This document shows, piece after piece, positions 1-10,200 of a DNA stretch of 24,030 nt (positions within the stretch are counted from its first letter, which is position 1; the number at the start of each line of letters is the position of its first letter). The translations under genes were made by a program, and so were the position numbers. A model generated the notes under the pieces. The model was not told the origin of the DNA. It did no database searches and saw nothing but the letters and a program-made list of their open reading frames with translations. The stretch lies in IMG/VR virus record IMGVR_UViG_3300043435_000415, positions 1 through 24,030 of that record; one strand, given 5' to 3'. The DNA comes from a virus.

Positions 1-2348
1 TTACACAAACACCGACGGTTACTCAAACACCAACTAATACACCAACAAATACTCAAACCCCAACTAATACACTTACACCTACACCTACTCCAACAGTTTG
101 TGTTCCACAAATAATATATAGTGGTGAGAATTTTACTAATTTACCGATTCAAAATGGTGCGTCTTTCAAACCGGATGGTACTATATTATACGTTACCCTT
201 CATAATGGTTCACCTGATGATGGTGTATGTGCGTATTCATTATCAACTCCGTGGGATGTTTCAACAATTACATTACCACGAATAGGGTGTTCAATAGCAT
301 CTCCGGTAAGTCCTAGTGCAAATTACGGGTCATATTTTTCACCTGATGGTACTAAATTATTTTTAGCTAATGATTCCTCAAATTGTATTCTTAGATATAC
401 ATTGTCAACTGCGTGGGACATAACAACGTCTAGTTATTCCCCCGGTGACCTATACAGCGGAGCAACTTTTACAGACCCTCTATATGTTGAATTTAGTCCT
501 GACGGTTATTATATGTTTGTTAATTTGAATTTTAGCACTATTAAAAGATATACACTATCAACACCTTGGGTTATAAATACGGGTGTAGTAGAAACTCAAT
601 CAATATCTGTTTCGAGTGCTTATGGAATTAGATTTCAAAATAATGGATACTACTTGTTTACAATATCTACAAATACAGGAGTAATACGAATTGTTAAAAG
701 AACATTATCAATACCTTACGATTTAACTTCAGTTATTTTAACTGAGACTAGTGGAAGTTTGAGTTTTATTACTTTAGGTAATTTTTATTCACTTAATTTT
801 AAAGATGGTTATAAAGGGTTTATTGGAAGGTATTTCTCCGAAATTTACGCCTTCAATCTTACTTGTGAATGGGATATTAATGGGGTAGTAATATTACCTA
901 CACCAACCCCAACACCAACTCAGACGGTTACACCAACCAATACAGTTACTCCAACACCAACATTACCACCATCGTTTGTTTCAGTATGGAGAACAACAAC
1001 ACCATCTGAAAGTATTACATTACCATATTCACCATCAGGAACATATAGTGGAACAATAGATTGGGGCGACGGTAGTATATCCGCTAACACATATGCAAAT
1101 AGAACACACACATACTCATTATCAGGTAATTCTACTGTTACAATTTATGGAACAACTAATGGTTGGGCGTTTGGTAATACTGGTGACATATTAAAAATTA
1201 GAGAAGTTTTAAAATGGGGACCATTAAAAATTAGTAATGGTGCTCAAGTTTTTAGAGGATGTAGTAATTTAGTATTAACCGGTGTTACGGACACTATTGA
1301 TTTAACAAGTGTTAATAATTTAATTTATATGTTTGGAGGTTGTTCATCTCTTACAACCATCAACAACGTTAATAGTTGGAATGTTTCAGGAATTACCGTT
1401 ATGAGTAATATGTTTCAATCATCAACTTTTGACGATGATATAAGTTCTTGGAGTGTTTCAAATGTTACAGATATGAATCGTATGTTCCAATTTGGAGCAT
1501 TTAACCATAATATAAATTCGTGGAATGTTTCAGGGGTTACAAGTATGGAAAATATGTTTAGACAATCTTCTTTTAATCAACCATTATCAGGTTGGAATGT
1601 TTCAAAGGTTACATCTACTATGGCAGGTATGTTTGATGGAACCTTATTTAACCAAGATATAAGTATGTGGAATGTTTCAGGGGTTACAAGTATGAGTGGT
1701 ATGTTTAGATACACCCCATTTAATTATTCTCTTAATAATTGGAATGTTTCAAAGGTAACAAATATGTCTAATATGTTTTATGGTGCGTCATTTAATTTAC
1801 CATTATCAGGCTGGAATGTTTCAAAGGTTACAAATATGAATTCTATGTTCGCATCAACTTCACAATTTAACCAAAACATTAATTCGTGGAATGTTTCAGG
1901 TGTTACAGATATGGGTTCTATGTTTTATCAAAACGCATATTTTAACCAACCATTATCCGGATGGAGTGTGTCAAACGTTAGAAATATGTCTTTTATGTTT
2001 TACAATTCACCATTTAATTATCCTATTGGTAATTGGGATGTTTTAAATGTTACAGGAATGACATCTATGTTCCAAAGTTCATCATTTAACCAAGACATCG
2101 GAAATTGGAATATATCGGGAGTAACCAATTTCACTGATTTTATGTTTGCAAAAACACCGATTACATTCTCAACAATAAATTTAGATTCTATTTATAATGG
2201 ATGGCAAACCAAAACACCGCAAACCGGATTAACAATTAATTTTGGTTCTGCAAAATACACATTAGCGAGTCAACCGGGTAAAGATATACTAACAGGTTCA
2301 ACTATGAGCGGTGGATATGGTTGGACAATAACAGATGGGGGGATATAA
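1..2348 (+). CDS. Tail/adhesin-like protein: propeller-like repeats, PKD-like domain, BspA/DUF285 repeats (5' partial)
   Basis: The frame is open from the window edge (first full codon at 3), so the true start lies outside; the TTG at 402 is internal. In order it shows a Thr-Pro/Thr-Gln linker, about five propeller-like repeats of ~50 residues with the pattern FSPDGT..LF and YTLSTxWD (to about 870), a second TP linker (about 897-965), a PKD-like domain with the WGDG motif (about 980-1190), and 11 BspA/DUF285 repeats of the form W-N-V-S-x-V-T-x-M (about 1370-2150). A conserved ~60-residue C-terminal cap ends in Asp-Gly-Gly-Ile. DUF285 repeats are typical of surface adhesins of Bacteroidota and mycoplasmas. 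A virion fibre or receptor-binding role is inferred from the phage setting and not proven. The stop lies 3 nt before the next ATG, so the array is probably one transcript. Confidence 0.85.
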   Translation, partial: TQTPTVTQTPTNTPTNTQTPTNTLTPTPTPTVCVPQIIYSGENFTNLPIQNGASFKPDGTILYVTLHNGSPDDGVCAYSLSTPWDVSTITLPRIGCSIASPVSPSANYGSYFSPDGTKLFLANDSSNCILRYTLSTAWDITTSSYSPGDLYSGATFTDPLYVEFSPDGYYMFVNLNFSTIKRYTLSTPWVINTGVVETQSISVSSAYGIRFQNNGYYLFTISTNTGVIRIVKRTLSIPYDLTSVILTETSGSLSFITLGNFYSLNFKDGYKGFIGRYFSEIYAFNLTCEWDINGVVILPTPTPTPTQTVTPTNTVTPTPTLPPSFVSVWRTTTPSESITLPYSPSGTYSGTIDWGDGSISANTYANRTHTYSLSGNSTVTIYGTTNGWAFGNTGDILKIREVLKWGPLKISNGAQVFRGCSNLVLTGVTDTIDLTSVNNLIYMFGGCSSLTTINNVNSWNVSGITVMSNMFQSSTFDDDISSWSVSNVTDMNRMFQFGAFNHNINSWNVSGVTSMENMFRQSSFNQPLSGWNVSKVTSTMAGMFDGTLFNQDISMWNVSGVTSMSGMFRYTPFNYSLNNWNVSKVTNMSNMFYGASFNLPLSGWNVSKVTNMNSMFASTSQFNQNINSWNVSGVTDMGSMFYQNAYFNQPLSGWSVSNVRNMSFMFYNSPFNYPIGNWDVLNVTGMTSMFQSSSFNQDIGNWNISGVTNFTDFMFAKTPITFSTINLDSIYNGWQTKTPQTGLTINFGSAKYTLASQPGKDILTGSTMSGGYGWTITDGGI

Positions 2349-2351
2349 TAT

Positions 2352-4763
2352 ATGGGAACAATTTTAAAAATATTATCAATAAATTACGACGGACAATTCG
2401 CCGACATTACCTTTTACCCTTGTTCGGGTGGGAGTATTAATATCGGTGAAGTTAACTTACCATATAATTATTATTCGGAAAATTACTACGGAACATATAA
2501 CATTTATTTACTTGATTCGGGTAAAACTTGTTTGTTAAATGTTCCTTGTTTAACACCTACGCCTACTCCAACAACAACAATGACATTAACTCCAACAAAT
2601 ACTCCAACACCAACAAACACACCCGCACCAAATTGTGATTTATTAGGTTTAGATATTACAACCCCAACCCCAACTCCAACACCTACAATGACACCAACAC
2701 CAAGTTCTACACCATTATTACCATTTATATCTGTGTGGAGAACAACATCTCCGTCTGAGAGTATAACATTACCTTATTACGGTTTAGATTATTCAGGAAC
2801 CATTGATTGGGGTGATGGAAATTTTTCGGCGAATACATTTGCAAATAGGACACATATTTATACAACTCCTGATGACTATGTAATAACTATTACAGGTAAA
2901 GTTAATGTGTGGTCGTTTTATTATACACCAACAAGTAAACTTAAAATAAGAGAAATAACACAGTGGGGATGTCTTAACATAACTCAACTATCATATAATT
3001 TTTATGAGTGTTCTAATTTAATATTAACAGGTGTTACTGACACTCTAAATTTATCTCAAGTGACAAATTTAACATATATATTTCGTGGATGTTCGTCTAT
3101 TACAACCATAAATAATATTAATAATTGGGATGTTTCTAACATTACAGGTATGTCAGGAATGTTTGGTCAAAGTAATTTTAACGATAACATTAATAATTGG
3201 GATGTTTCGGGAGTTGAGGATATGAGTTATATGTTCCAAGGAGCAACATCTTTCAACGAACCATTATCTGGTTGGACTGTTTCAGGTGTTACAAATATGT
3301 CGAATATGTTCCAAGGAACAACATCTTTCAACCAACCATTATCAGGTTGGAACGTTTCAAATGTTGCGTCTATGACATATATGTTCCAAAATTCACAATT
3401 TAATCAAGATATTAATAATTGGGATGTTTCAAGTGTTATTTATATGAATTATATGTTTAACGGCACACCGTTTAATCAACCGTTGTCAGGTTGGAATGTT
3501 TCAAATGTTACAAGTACGTATTATATGTTTGCTAGCACCCCATTCAATCAACCAATCGGAAATTGGGATGTCTCAAAAGTGGTTAATATGGAGGGTATGT
3601 TCCAAAACGCAACATCCTTCAACCAACCAATTAATAATTGGAATGTTTCAGGAGTTACCAATATGACATCAATACTCCAAAGCACTGATTTCAACCTACC
3701 ATTATCCGGATGGAATGTTTCAAATGTCTATAATATGACTTTTATGTTTGCCAATTCACCATTCAATCAACCAATTGGGAATTGGAATGTTTCGGGTGTT
3801 ACAAATATGGTAGGTATGTTCCAAGGAGCAACATCGTTCAATCAACCATTATCCGGATGGAATGTAAGTAACGTTAATAGTATGAGGCAAATGTTTAATA
3901 CTGCTACCGACTTTAACCAACCTATTGGGTCTTGGAATGTTTCGGGGGTTACAGATTTGGGTTATATGTTTTATGCGTCATCATTTGACTATCCATTATC
4001 TGGGTGGAATGTTTCAAAAGTTACAGATATGACTTATATGTTTGCCAATTCCCCATTCAATCAACCAATCGGAAATTGGGATGTCTCAAAAGTTAAAAAT
4101 ATGTCAGGTATGTTTGTCAATACATCATTTGATTATCCGATTGGGAATTGGACTGTTTCAGGGGTAACAAATATGAGTAATATGTTTCAAAACGACCAAT
4201 ATTTTAATCAACCATTATCTGGATGGAACGTCTCAAATGTTGTTGATATGACATCTATGTTCCGAAATTCACAATTTAATCAAGATATTAATAATTGGGA
4301 TGTTTCAAGTGTTATTTATATGAATTATATGTTCGCATCTTCCCTATTTAATCAACCATTATCCGGATGGAATGTTTCAAATGTTGGTGATATGAACAAT
4401 ATGTTTTATAATTCGGAGTTCAATTACCCTATTGGAAATTGGGATGTATCTAATGTTGTTAATATGAACAATATGTTTAATATTAATACATATTTTAACC
4501 AAGATATTGGAAATTGGAGTATATCAAATGTAACTAATTTTACTGACTTTATGTTAGGTAAAACACCATTAACATTCTCAACAACAAATTTAGATTCAAT
4601 CTATAGTGGATGGTCAACTAAAAATCCGTATACAGGAAGAACAATAAATTTTGGAAGTGCTAACTACACAATATCCGGAGGACAACCAGGTAAAAATACA
4701 TTAACGGGTTCAACTATGAGTGGAGGATATGGTTGGACAATAACTGATGGAGGAGGAATTTAA
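2352..4763 (+). CDS. Tail/adhesin-like protein with PKD-like domain and 20 BspA/DUF285 repeats
   Basis: This is an 803-aa protein. Residues 1-65 form the N-terminal domain shared with the three genes that follow (N-Y-x-G near residue 12, SGGxINIG, LPYxY, YYGTY). Two short Thr-Pro linkers follow around residues 68-125, then a PKD-like domain with WGDG (about 125-195). About 20 DUF285 repeats of ~25 residues occupy 3120-4540 (core W-x-V-S-x-V-x-x-M with FNQPLSG or FNQDI between copies). The same C-terminal cap as in the upstream gene closes the protein. The shared N-terminus is probably the part that docks to a common virion site, with the repeats exposed, but this is inference. No signal peptide is seen, which favours a virion part over a secreted host protein. 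The gene contains a 69-bp exact internal direct repeat (3389-3457 and 4265-4333). Confidence 0.88.
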   Translation: MGTILKILSINYDGQFADITFYPCSGGSINIGEVNLPYNYYSENYYGTYNIYLLDSGKTCLLNVPCLTPTPTPTTTMTLTPTNTPTPTNTPAPNCDLLGLDITTPTPTPTPTMTPTPSSTPLLPFISVWRTTSPSESITLPYYGLDYSGTIDWGDGNFSANTFANRTHIYTTPDDYVITITGKVNVWSFYYTPTSKLKIREITQWGCLNITQLSYNFYECSNLILTGVTDTLNLSQVTNLTYIFRGCSSITTINNINNWDVSNITGMSGMFGQSNFNDNINNWDVSGVEDMSYMFQGATSFNEPLSGWTVSGVTNMSNMFQGTTSFNQPLSGWNVSNVASMTYMFQNSQFNQDINNWDVSSVIYMNYMFNGTPFNQPLSGWNVSNVTSTYYMFASTPFNQPIGNWDVSKVVNMEGMFQNATSFNQPINNWNVSGVTNMTSILQSTDFNLPLSGWNVSNVYNMTFMFANSPFNQPIGNWNVSGVTNMVGMFQGATSFNQPLSGWNVSNVNSMRQMFNTATDFNQPIGSWNVSGVTDLGYMFYASSFDYPLSGWNVSKVTDMTYMFANSPFNQPIGNWDVSKVKNMSGMFVNTSFDYPIGNWTVSGVTNMSNMFQNDQYFNQPLSGWNVSNVVDMTSMFRNSQFNQDINNWDVSSVIYMNYMFASSLFNQPLSGWNVSNVGDMNNMFYNSEFNYPIGNWDVSNVVNMNNMFNINTYFNQDIGNWSISNVTNFTDFMLGKTPLTFSTTNLDSIYSGWSTKNPYTGRTINFGSANYTISGGQPGKNTLTGSTMSGGYGWTITDGGGI
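3389..3457 (+). repeat. 69-bp exact direct repeat, copy 1
   Basis: It lies within the DUF285 repeat region and is identical, base for base, to 4265-4333. It covers roughly one 23-residue repeat unit. The flanking units differ, so a recent duplication or gene conversion inside the gene is the simplest explanation. Confidence 0.9.
4265..4333 (+). repeat. 69-bp exact direct repeat, copy 2
   Basis: Second copy of the unit at 3389-3457, 876 bp downstream. The distance is a multiple of 3, so recombination between the copies would delete or add whole repeat units without breaking the frame. Confidence 0.9.
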
Positions 4764-4767
4764 TATT

Positions 4768-6981
4768 ATGAAAACTTTTGAAATATTTACAACAAATTAC
4801 GACGGGTATATCGGAGATATAAGTTATTCCGCATATACCGGAGGAACTATTAGTTTAGGTTCACAGTTATTACCATACGATTATAATACAGATTATTATT
4901 ATGGAACATATACCGTATACATACCTTTTTATAATAAAACCTGTATTTTAGATTATCCGCCACCTTCTTGGGATTTAATCGGTGATACGTTAATATTGTT
5001 CATTTCAAGTTGGAAAACCGACAATGAAGGTTTTACTAACACTAATCAAATTGGTATTGTGTTAGACCCATCAGGAACTTTTAATTTTGTAATTGATTGG
5101 GGTGATGGAAATACAGACACAATAACATCATATAGTCAACCTGAGCTTATACATACTTACAATGTTATAGGAACATATACTATACGTATGTTTGGAGTAA
5201 TTGACGGGTTTAATATAGGAAATTATGCTGGTGATTATGGTAAAATTTTAAGTGTTCAACAGTGGGGTGATGTAAAATTAATTGATGGTGGATATCAATT
5301 TTATTATTGTTTTAATTTAGATTTATCTACCGTAATCGATACTTTAGACACTTCAAATCTGACTAATATCGACGCTATGTTTGCAGAATGTTATAGTTTA
5401 ACATCTGTAAATAATATACAATCGTGGGACATTTCTAATATAACAAGTTTATCTTATTTATTCTCCGGATGTATATTATTTAATCAAAACTTAAATAATT
5501 GGGATATTTCGGGAATTACAAATATAAGTGGAATGTTTTATTTGACAAGTTATAATCAACCATTATCCGGGTGGAATGTTTCAAATGTTCAATACACAAA
5601 TTATATGTTTAGTAATTCTCAATTTAATCAACCATTATCCGGATGGGATGTTTCAAATGTTGTTGATATGAGTAATATGTTTGAGTCTTGTCCATTTAAC
5701 CAACCAATCAATAATTGGAATGTTTCAGGTGTTACAAATATGGGTTATATGTTTAATGGGTCATCATTTAATCAACCATTATCCGGATGGGATGTTTCAA
5801 ATGTTACAGATATGAGTTATATGTTCTATAACAACTCAATATTTAATCAACCTATTGAAAATTGGAATGTTTCAAATGTTACAAATATGAGTGGTATGTT
5901 CTATTACAACTCAGCATTTAACCATCCAATTGGGAATTGGAATGTTTCGGGTGTTACCAATATGAGTTATATGTTCTATTACAACTCAACATTTAACCAT
6001 CCAATTGGGGATTGGAATGTTTCGGGTGTTACCAATATGTCGGGTATGTTCTCTAATAATCAAATATTTAATCAACCATTATCCGGGTGGAACGTCTCAA
6101 ATGTTACCAATATGTCGAATATGTTCTATTCCAACTCAACATTTAATCAACCATTATCAAGTTGGACTGTTAGTAATGTAACAAATATGTCAGGTATGTT
6201 TTATAATAATAGAATATTTAACCAACAAATTGATAATTGGGATGTATCTAAAGTTACAAATATGAGTTATATGTTTTTTAACAGTTTATTTGACCAACCA
6301 TTATCCGGATGGAATGTTTCTAAAGTTACTCTTATGTTTTCCATGTTTAATAATTCTCAATTTAATCAAAATATAAATAATTGGAATGTTTCTGGAGTTA
6401 CAAATATGAGTGATATGTTCTCTAATAATCAAATATTTAATCAACCATTATCCGGGTGGAATGTTTCAAAGGTTACAAGTATGAGTAATATGTTTGCCAC
6501 TTCATCATTCAATCAACCAATTAATAATTGGAATGTGTCGGGTGTCACAGATATGGGTGCGATGTTCTATCAATCTCAATTTAATCAACCATTATCCGGG
6601 TGGAATGTTTCAAATGTTATTAGTTTGTTTAATATGTTTAGGGGTTCAAAATTTAATCAACCTATTGGAAATTGGGATATTTCTAAAGTATCTAATGTTG
6701 TGTATATGTTTTATGAAAACCAATATTTTAAACAAAATTTAGGGAATTGGAACATATCAGGTGTTACAAATTTTTATTATTTTATGGGAACTAAAAACCC
6801 TATTACTTTTTTCACATACAATTTAGATAGTATTTATAATGGGTGGGTAACAAAAAACCCACAAATAGGGATACAGATTAATTTTGGTAGTGCAAAATAC
6901 ACATCAGCTGGTTTGGCGGCAAGGACAACCCTTGTAACAACTTATTTTTGGTCAATTAGCGACGGAGGAATGTTAACTTAA
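4768..6981 (+). CDS. Tail/adhesin-like protein with PKD-like domain and 19 BspA/DUF285 repeats, linker-less
   Basis: An ATG at 4747 gives a longer frame, but the one at 4768 is preferred. It aligns the N-terminus (MKTFEIFTTNYDG) with the paralogues and lies 4 nt after the previous stop, whereas 4747 would overlap that gene. The protein is 737 aa from this start. The shared N-terminal domain is followed almost directly by a PKD-like domain (VIDWGDGNT, about 5010-5220) with no Thr-Pro linker, unlike the two upstream genes. About 19 DUF285 repeats run from about 5420 to 6770, and the C-terminal cap is more diverged than in the other two (ends in Gly-Gly-Met-Leu-Thr). AGGAGG at 4751-4756 is 11 nt upstream of the ATG, but it encodes Gly-Gly in the preceding gene, so its role as a ribosome binding site is doubtful. 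Fibre or receptor-binding role inferred. Confidence 0.87.
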   Translation: MKTFEIFTTNYDGYIGDISYSAYTGGTISLGSQLLPYDYNTDYYYGTYTVYIPFYNKTCILDYPPPSWDLIGDTLILFISSWKTDNEGFTNTNQIGIVLDPSGTFNFVIDWGDGNTDTITSYSQPELIHTYNVIGTYTIRMFGVIDGFNIGNYAGDYGKILSVQQWGDVKLIDGGYQFYYCFNLDLSTVIDTLDTSNLTNIDAMFAECYSLTSVNNIQSWDISNITSLSYLFSGCILFNQNLNNWDISGITNISGMFYLTSYNQPLSGWNVSNVQYTNYMFSNSQFNQPLSGWDVSNVVDMSNMFESCPFNQPINNWNVSGVTNMGYMFNGSSFNQPLSGWDVSNVTDMSYMFYNNSIFNQPIENWNVSNVTNMSGMFYYNSAFNHPIGNWNVSGVTNMSYMFYYNSTFNHPIGDWNVSGVTNMSGMFSNNQIFNQPLSGWNVSNVTNMSNMFYSNSTFNQPLSSWTVSNVTNMSGMFYNNRIFNQQIDNWDVSKVTNMSYMFFNSLFDQPLSGWNVSKVTLMFSMFNNSQFNQNINNWNVSGVTNMSDMFSNNQIFNQPLSGWNVSKVTSMSNMFATSSFNQPINNWNVSGVTDMGAMFYQSQFNQPLSGWNVSNVISLFNMFRGSKFNQPIGNWDISKVSNVVYMFYENQYFKQNLGNWNISGVTNFYYFMGTKNPITFFTYNLDSIYNGWVTKNPQIGIQINFGSAKYTSAGLAARTTLVTTYFWSISDGGMLT

Positions 6982-6984
6982 TTT

Positions 6985-7194
6985 ATGGAATATATATATA
7001 GAATATCGACAAATAATTATACCGGATATACCGCCGATATAACTTTTAATCCATCAACAGGTGGAACAATTAATATTGGTACGGTTACATTACCGTATGA
7101 TTACCCTACAGATTATCCGTATGGTGATTATTATATATACATACCGGCAACAGGTGTATCGGGGTCTTTGAATAATCCCCCACCAACACCTTAA
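6985..7194 (+). CDS. Stand-alone copy of the shared tail N-terminal domain (69 aa)
   Basis: The protein consists only of the ~60-residue N-terminal domain found at the start of the three neighbouring large proteins (N-Y-T-G, STGGTINIGTV, LPYDY, YGDYYIYIP), then ends with Asn-Asn and Pro-Pro-Pro-Thr-Pro, just where the others enter a linker or PKD-like domain. The start is 3 nt after the preceding stop and the next gene begins 20 nt further on. It may be a truncated paralogue that lost its distal part, or a functional short capping subunit. The frame is clean and its spacing matches its neighbours, so expression is likely. Its function is not known. Confidence 0.75.
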   Translation: MEYIYRISTNNYTGYTADITFNPSTGGTINIGTVTLPYDYPTDYPYGDYYIYIPATGVSGSLNNPPPTP

Positions 7195-7214
7195 TTTATA
7201 CGAACTAACAATAT

Positions 7215-10200
7215 ATGAGTACAACTTTAGAAATATTAACTGCGAATTATAACGGACAATTAGCCGATATAACCTTTTTCCCTTGTTCGGGGGGGGTTAT
7301 AAATATTGGTGAAGTTACATTACCGTATAATTACGAATCCGAAAATTATTATGGAACTTACATTATTTACGTAATGTATTACGATGAAACTTGCTCGTTG
7401 GATATTCCTTGTATATCATTAACACCGACAAATACACCGACAAATACACCGACACCTACTATTACAGATACTCCAACTCAAACACCAACTCAAACTAATA
7501 CTGTTACACCAACTAATACTGGAACACCAGCACAAACCCCAACACAAACGACAACGCAGACACAAACACAAACACCTTCCAATACAGCTACACCTACTAA
7601 CACTATCACTCCAACTCAAACTCCAACTAAGACTCATACTCCCACACCAACAAATCGCCCTACAACAACACCAACAATGACACCAACAAATACTCCTACA
7701 CAAACAAATACTCAAACAAATACGCCAACAAATACGCAAACGCAAACACAAACGCAAACTCAAACCACTACACAAACTCCGACTAACACTCCAACACAAA
7801 CACAAACTCAAACACAAACACCGTCACCATTACCTCCAACAATTGGGTATTTTGAAGATTGTTGTTACCCATCTATAATATATAAAGTGGGTGGAATAAT
7901 ATATCCTGTTTTTATTGATAACTTCTATTATATAGAGACTACCGGATATAGTGGTTGTGTTAAAGCAATAAATCCTACGTCATTTAACAGTCAATATGAA
8001 ATTATTAGTTTAACTTCATATGTGAGTTGCCTTATTTGTCAATTAGACCACGAATGTATTTTACCTACACCTACACCAACTCCAACTCAAACTGTGACTC
8101 CAACGGTAACGCCAACAGTAACTCCAACAATTTCAACAACACCAACAAATACTCCTACACAAACACAAACACAAACTTCAACACCAACACAAACACCTAC
8201 CAATACACCAACAAACACTCAAACACAAACTCAAACACAAACACAAACTCAAACTTCAACACCGACACAAACACCTACTCAAACTCCGACTAACACTCCA
8301 ACCAAAACTCAAACTCCAACAACAACAACGACATTAACCGCAACACCAACTCAGACTCAAACTCCAACAAACACTCAAACACCAACAAAAACTCAAACAC
8401 CAACACCAACAAAAACAATGACTCAAACACCTACTAATACTCAAACACAAACACCAACCAAAACTCAAACACAGACGCCTACAAACACACCAGTTTGTTC
8501 AGCACCTCAAATGTTAGGTGTTACATTGTCATCAGGTTCAATTTTATCTGTTTCGATTATTCCGGGACCAAATTGTAGTGGTATTTTTATGATATATTCT
8601 TATGATAATATAAACTTTAATTCTGCTGTGGCAACTCCAAGTAACTGTACATCACCGTTTACTTTTGACTCTCTTACTACAACAGGAAATGTTTATGTAA
8701 AAGTGGGTCAATTATGTACATCAGGTGGTATTAGCGCATATTCTGAAGTTTTCCCATATTTCTTCCCAACCCCAACTCCGACACCAACACCAACAAATAC
8801 ACAAACGCCTACTAAAACTCCAACCAACACTCCAACTAAAACTCAAACCCCAACAACAACAACAACATTAACTGCAACTCCGACTCAGACTCAGACGCCA
8901 ACTAAAACTCCTACTAACACTCCAACCAAAACACAAACACAAACTCCAACTAAAACTCAAACTCCAACAACAACAACAACATTAACTGCAACTCCGACGC
9001 AAACACAAACGCCTACTAAAACTCCTACACAAACACCTACTCGAACAAACACTCCAACGCCAACAACATCGTGTGGTGTTACATTAATTTCTACCACATA
9101 TGTTTCAGGAACCACTTGGAATTATAATTTCACAACAGCAGGTTCTTGTGGAACACTTTTACCGGAATATTCGTCTGATAATATAACTTGGACTTTGGGT
9201 GGTGCAGGTGGTTGTACTTCACCTAGGTCGGCAATAACCGGTATTAATAGTGGAACAATATACTTTAGAATGACATTATTTTGTTCGTCTCTTACGGGAG
9301 TTTCAAATGTTATTACTTATGTGTTCCCATCACCAACACCTACACCTACAAGAACTCAAACACCAACACCAACAAAAACACCTACACCTACACCGACTGA
9401 AACACCACCTGGAGTAACTTGTGTATGTTATGAATTATATTGGTCTCCACCAGGTGGTCCTTTCTTTGGTTCAACAACTTTTGATTATATTGATTGTGAA
9501 GGGTTCCCTGCAAGTTCCTTTGCTAACAATATGGGTGATTCACCGAATATTTGTGCTCAAGAAAACACTATTTCATTTGGCGGTGGTGACAATTCAGGTG
9601 GTTGGCTTCCATCAATATATAATTGTTGCGCAACAAATATTACATTAGGATATAGAGTGTCAAATGCTGTATGTTCGTTACCTGGTTGGGCGTTAGTTAA
9701 TCAATGTATAAATCGTTCCGCAATTTTAGGTTTATGTGACGCAACCGAATTATATGATGATGATATATCCGGTAATTGTACCTTCGCATTTGCAGCTGCG
9801 GGTTATTATAAAACCACTGATAACTTTAGTAGAAGATATTGGGATGGAACCGCATTTACGGGTGCTTGTTTTTCGTGTGGTTGTTTAGTTGTTAATACAG
9901 TAATAACATTATCTGATGGTTCAACTAAATTAATACAAGATGTTCAAGTTAACGACATACTTAAATCTATTGATGTTTCAGGAATGCCACAACCATCAAA
10001 CGAATGGTACTCTTGGAGTAGTGACACTTTAAATTATGTAGAATCAACCTCTACAGTAATTAATTTTACAATATATGAATTTGATTCGGTTATTAATATT
10101 AATAACGATAAATTAATTGCGACTGATTCTCATAACCACGTTGTTAAACAAAATGGTGTTTGGTATATCAGAACAACATCTGATTTAAATGTTGGTGATG

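Noticed and set aside
402-404. TTG as start of the first adhesin gene
   Set aside because: The same frame is open and codes for linker and propeller-like repeats back to position 3, so the start is outside the window.
4747-4767. Upstream ATG for the third adhesin gene
   Set aside because: It would overlap the previous gene by 17 bp and add residues absent from the paralogues; ATG 4768 aligns with them.
1370-6770. CRISPR-like spaced repeats (period about 75 bp)
   Set aside because: The repeats are in-frame, imperfect and encode DUF285 units; no unique spacers of constant length and no cas genes.
7419-7817. Minus-strand Cys/Leu/Ser-rich frame
   Set aside because: It is the complement of the TP/TQ linker codons; composition is an artefact of the repeats.
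8027-8293. Asn/Thr-rich plus-strand frame
   Set aside because: Shifted reading of the same linker repeat inside the 1040-aa gene.
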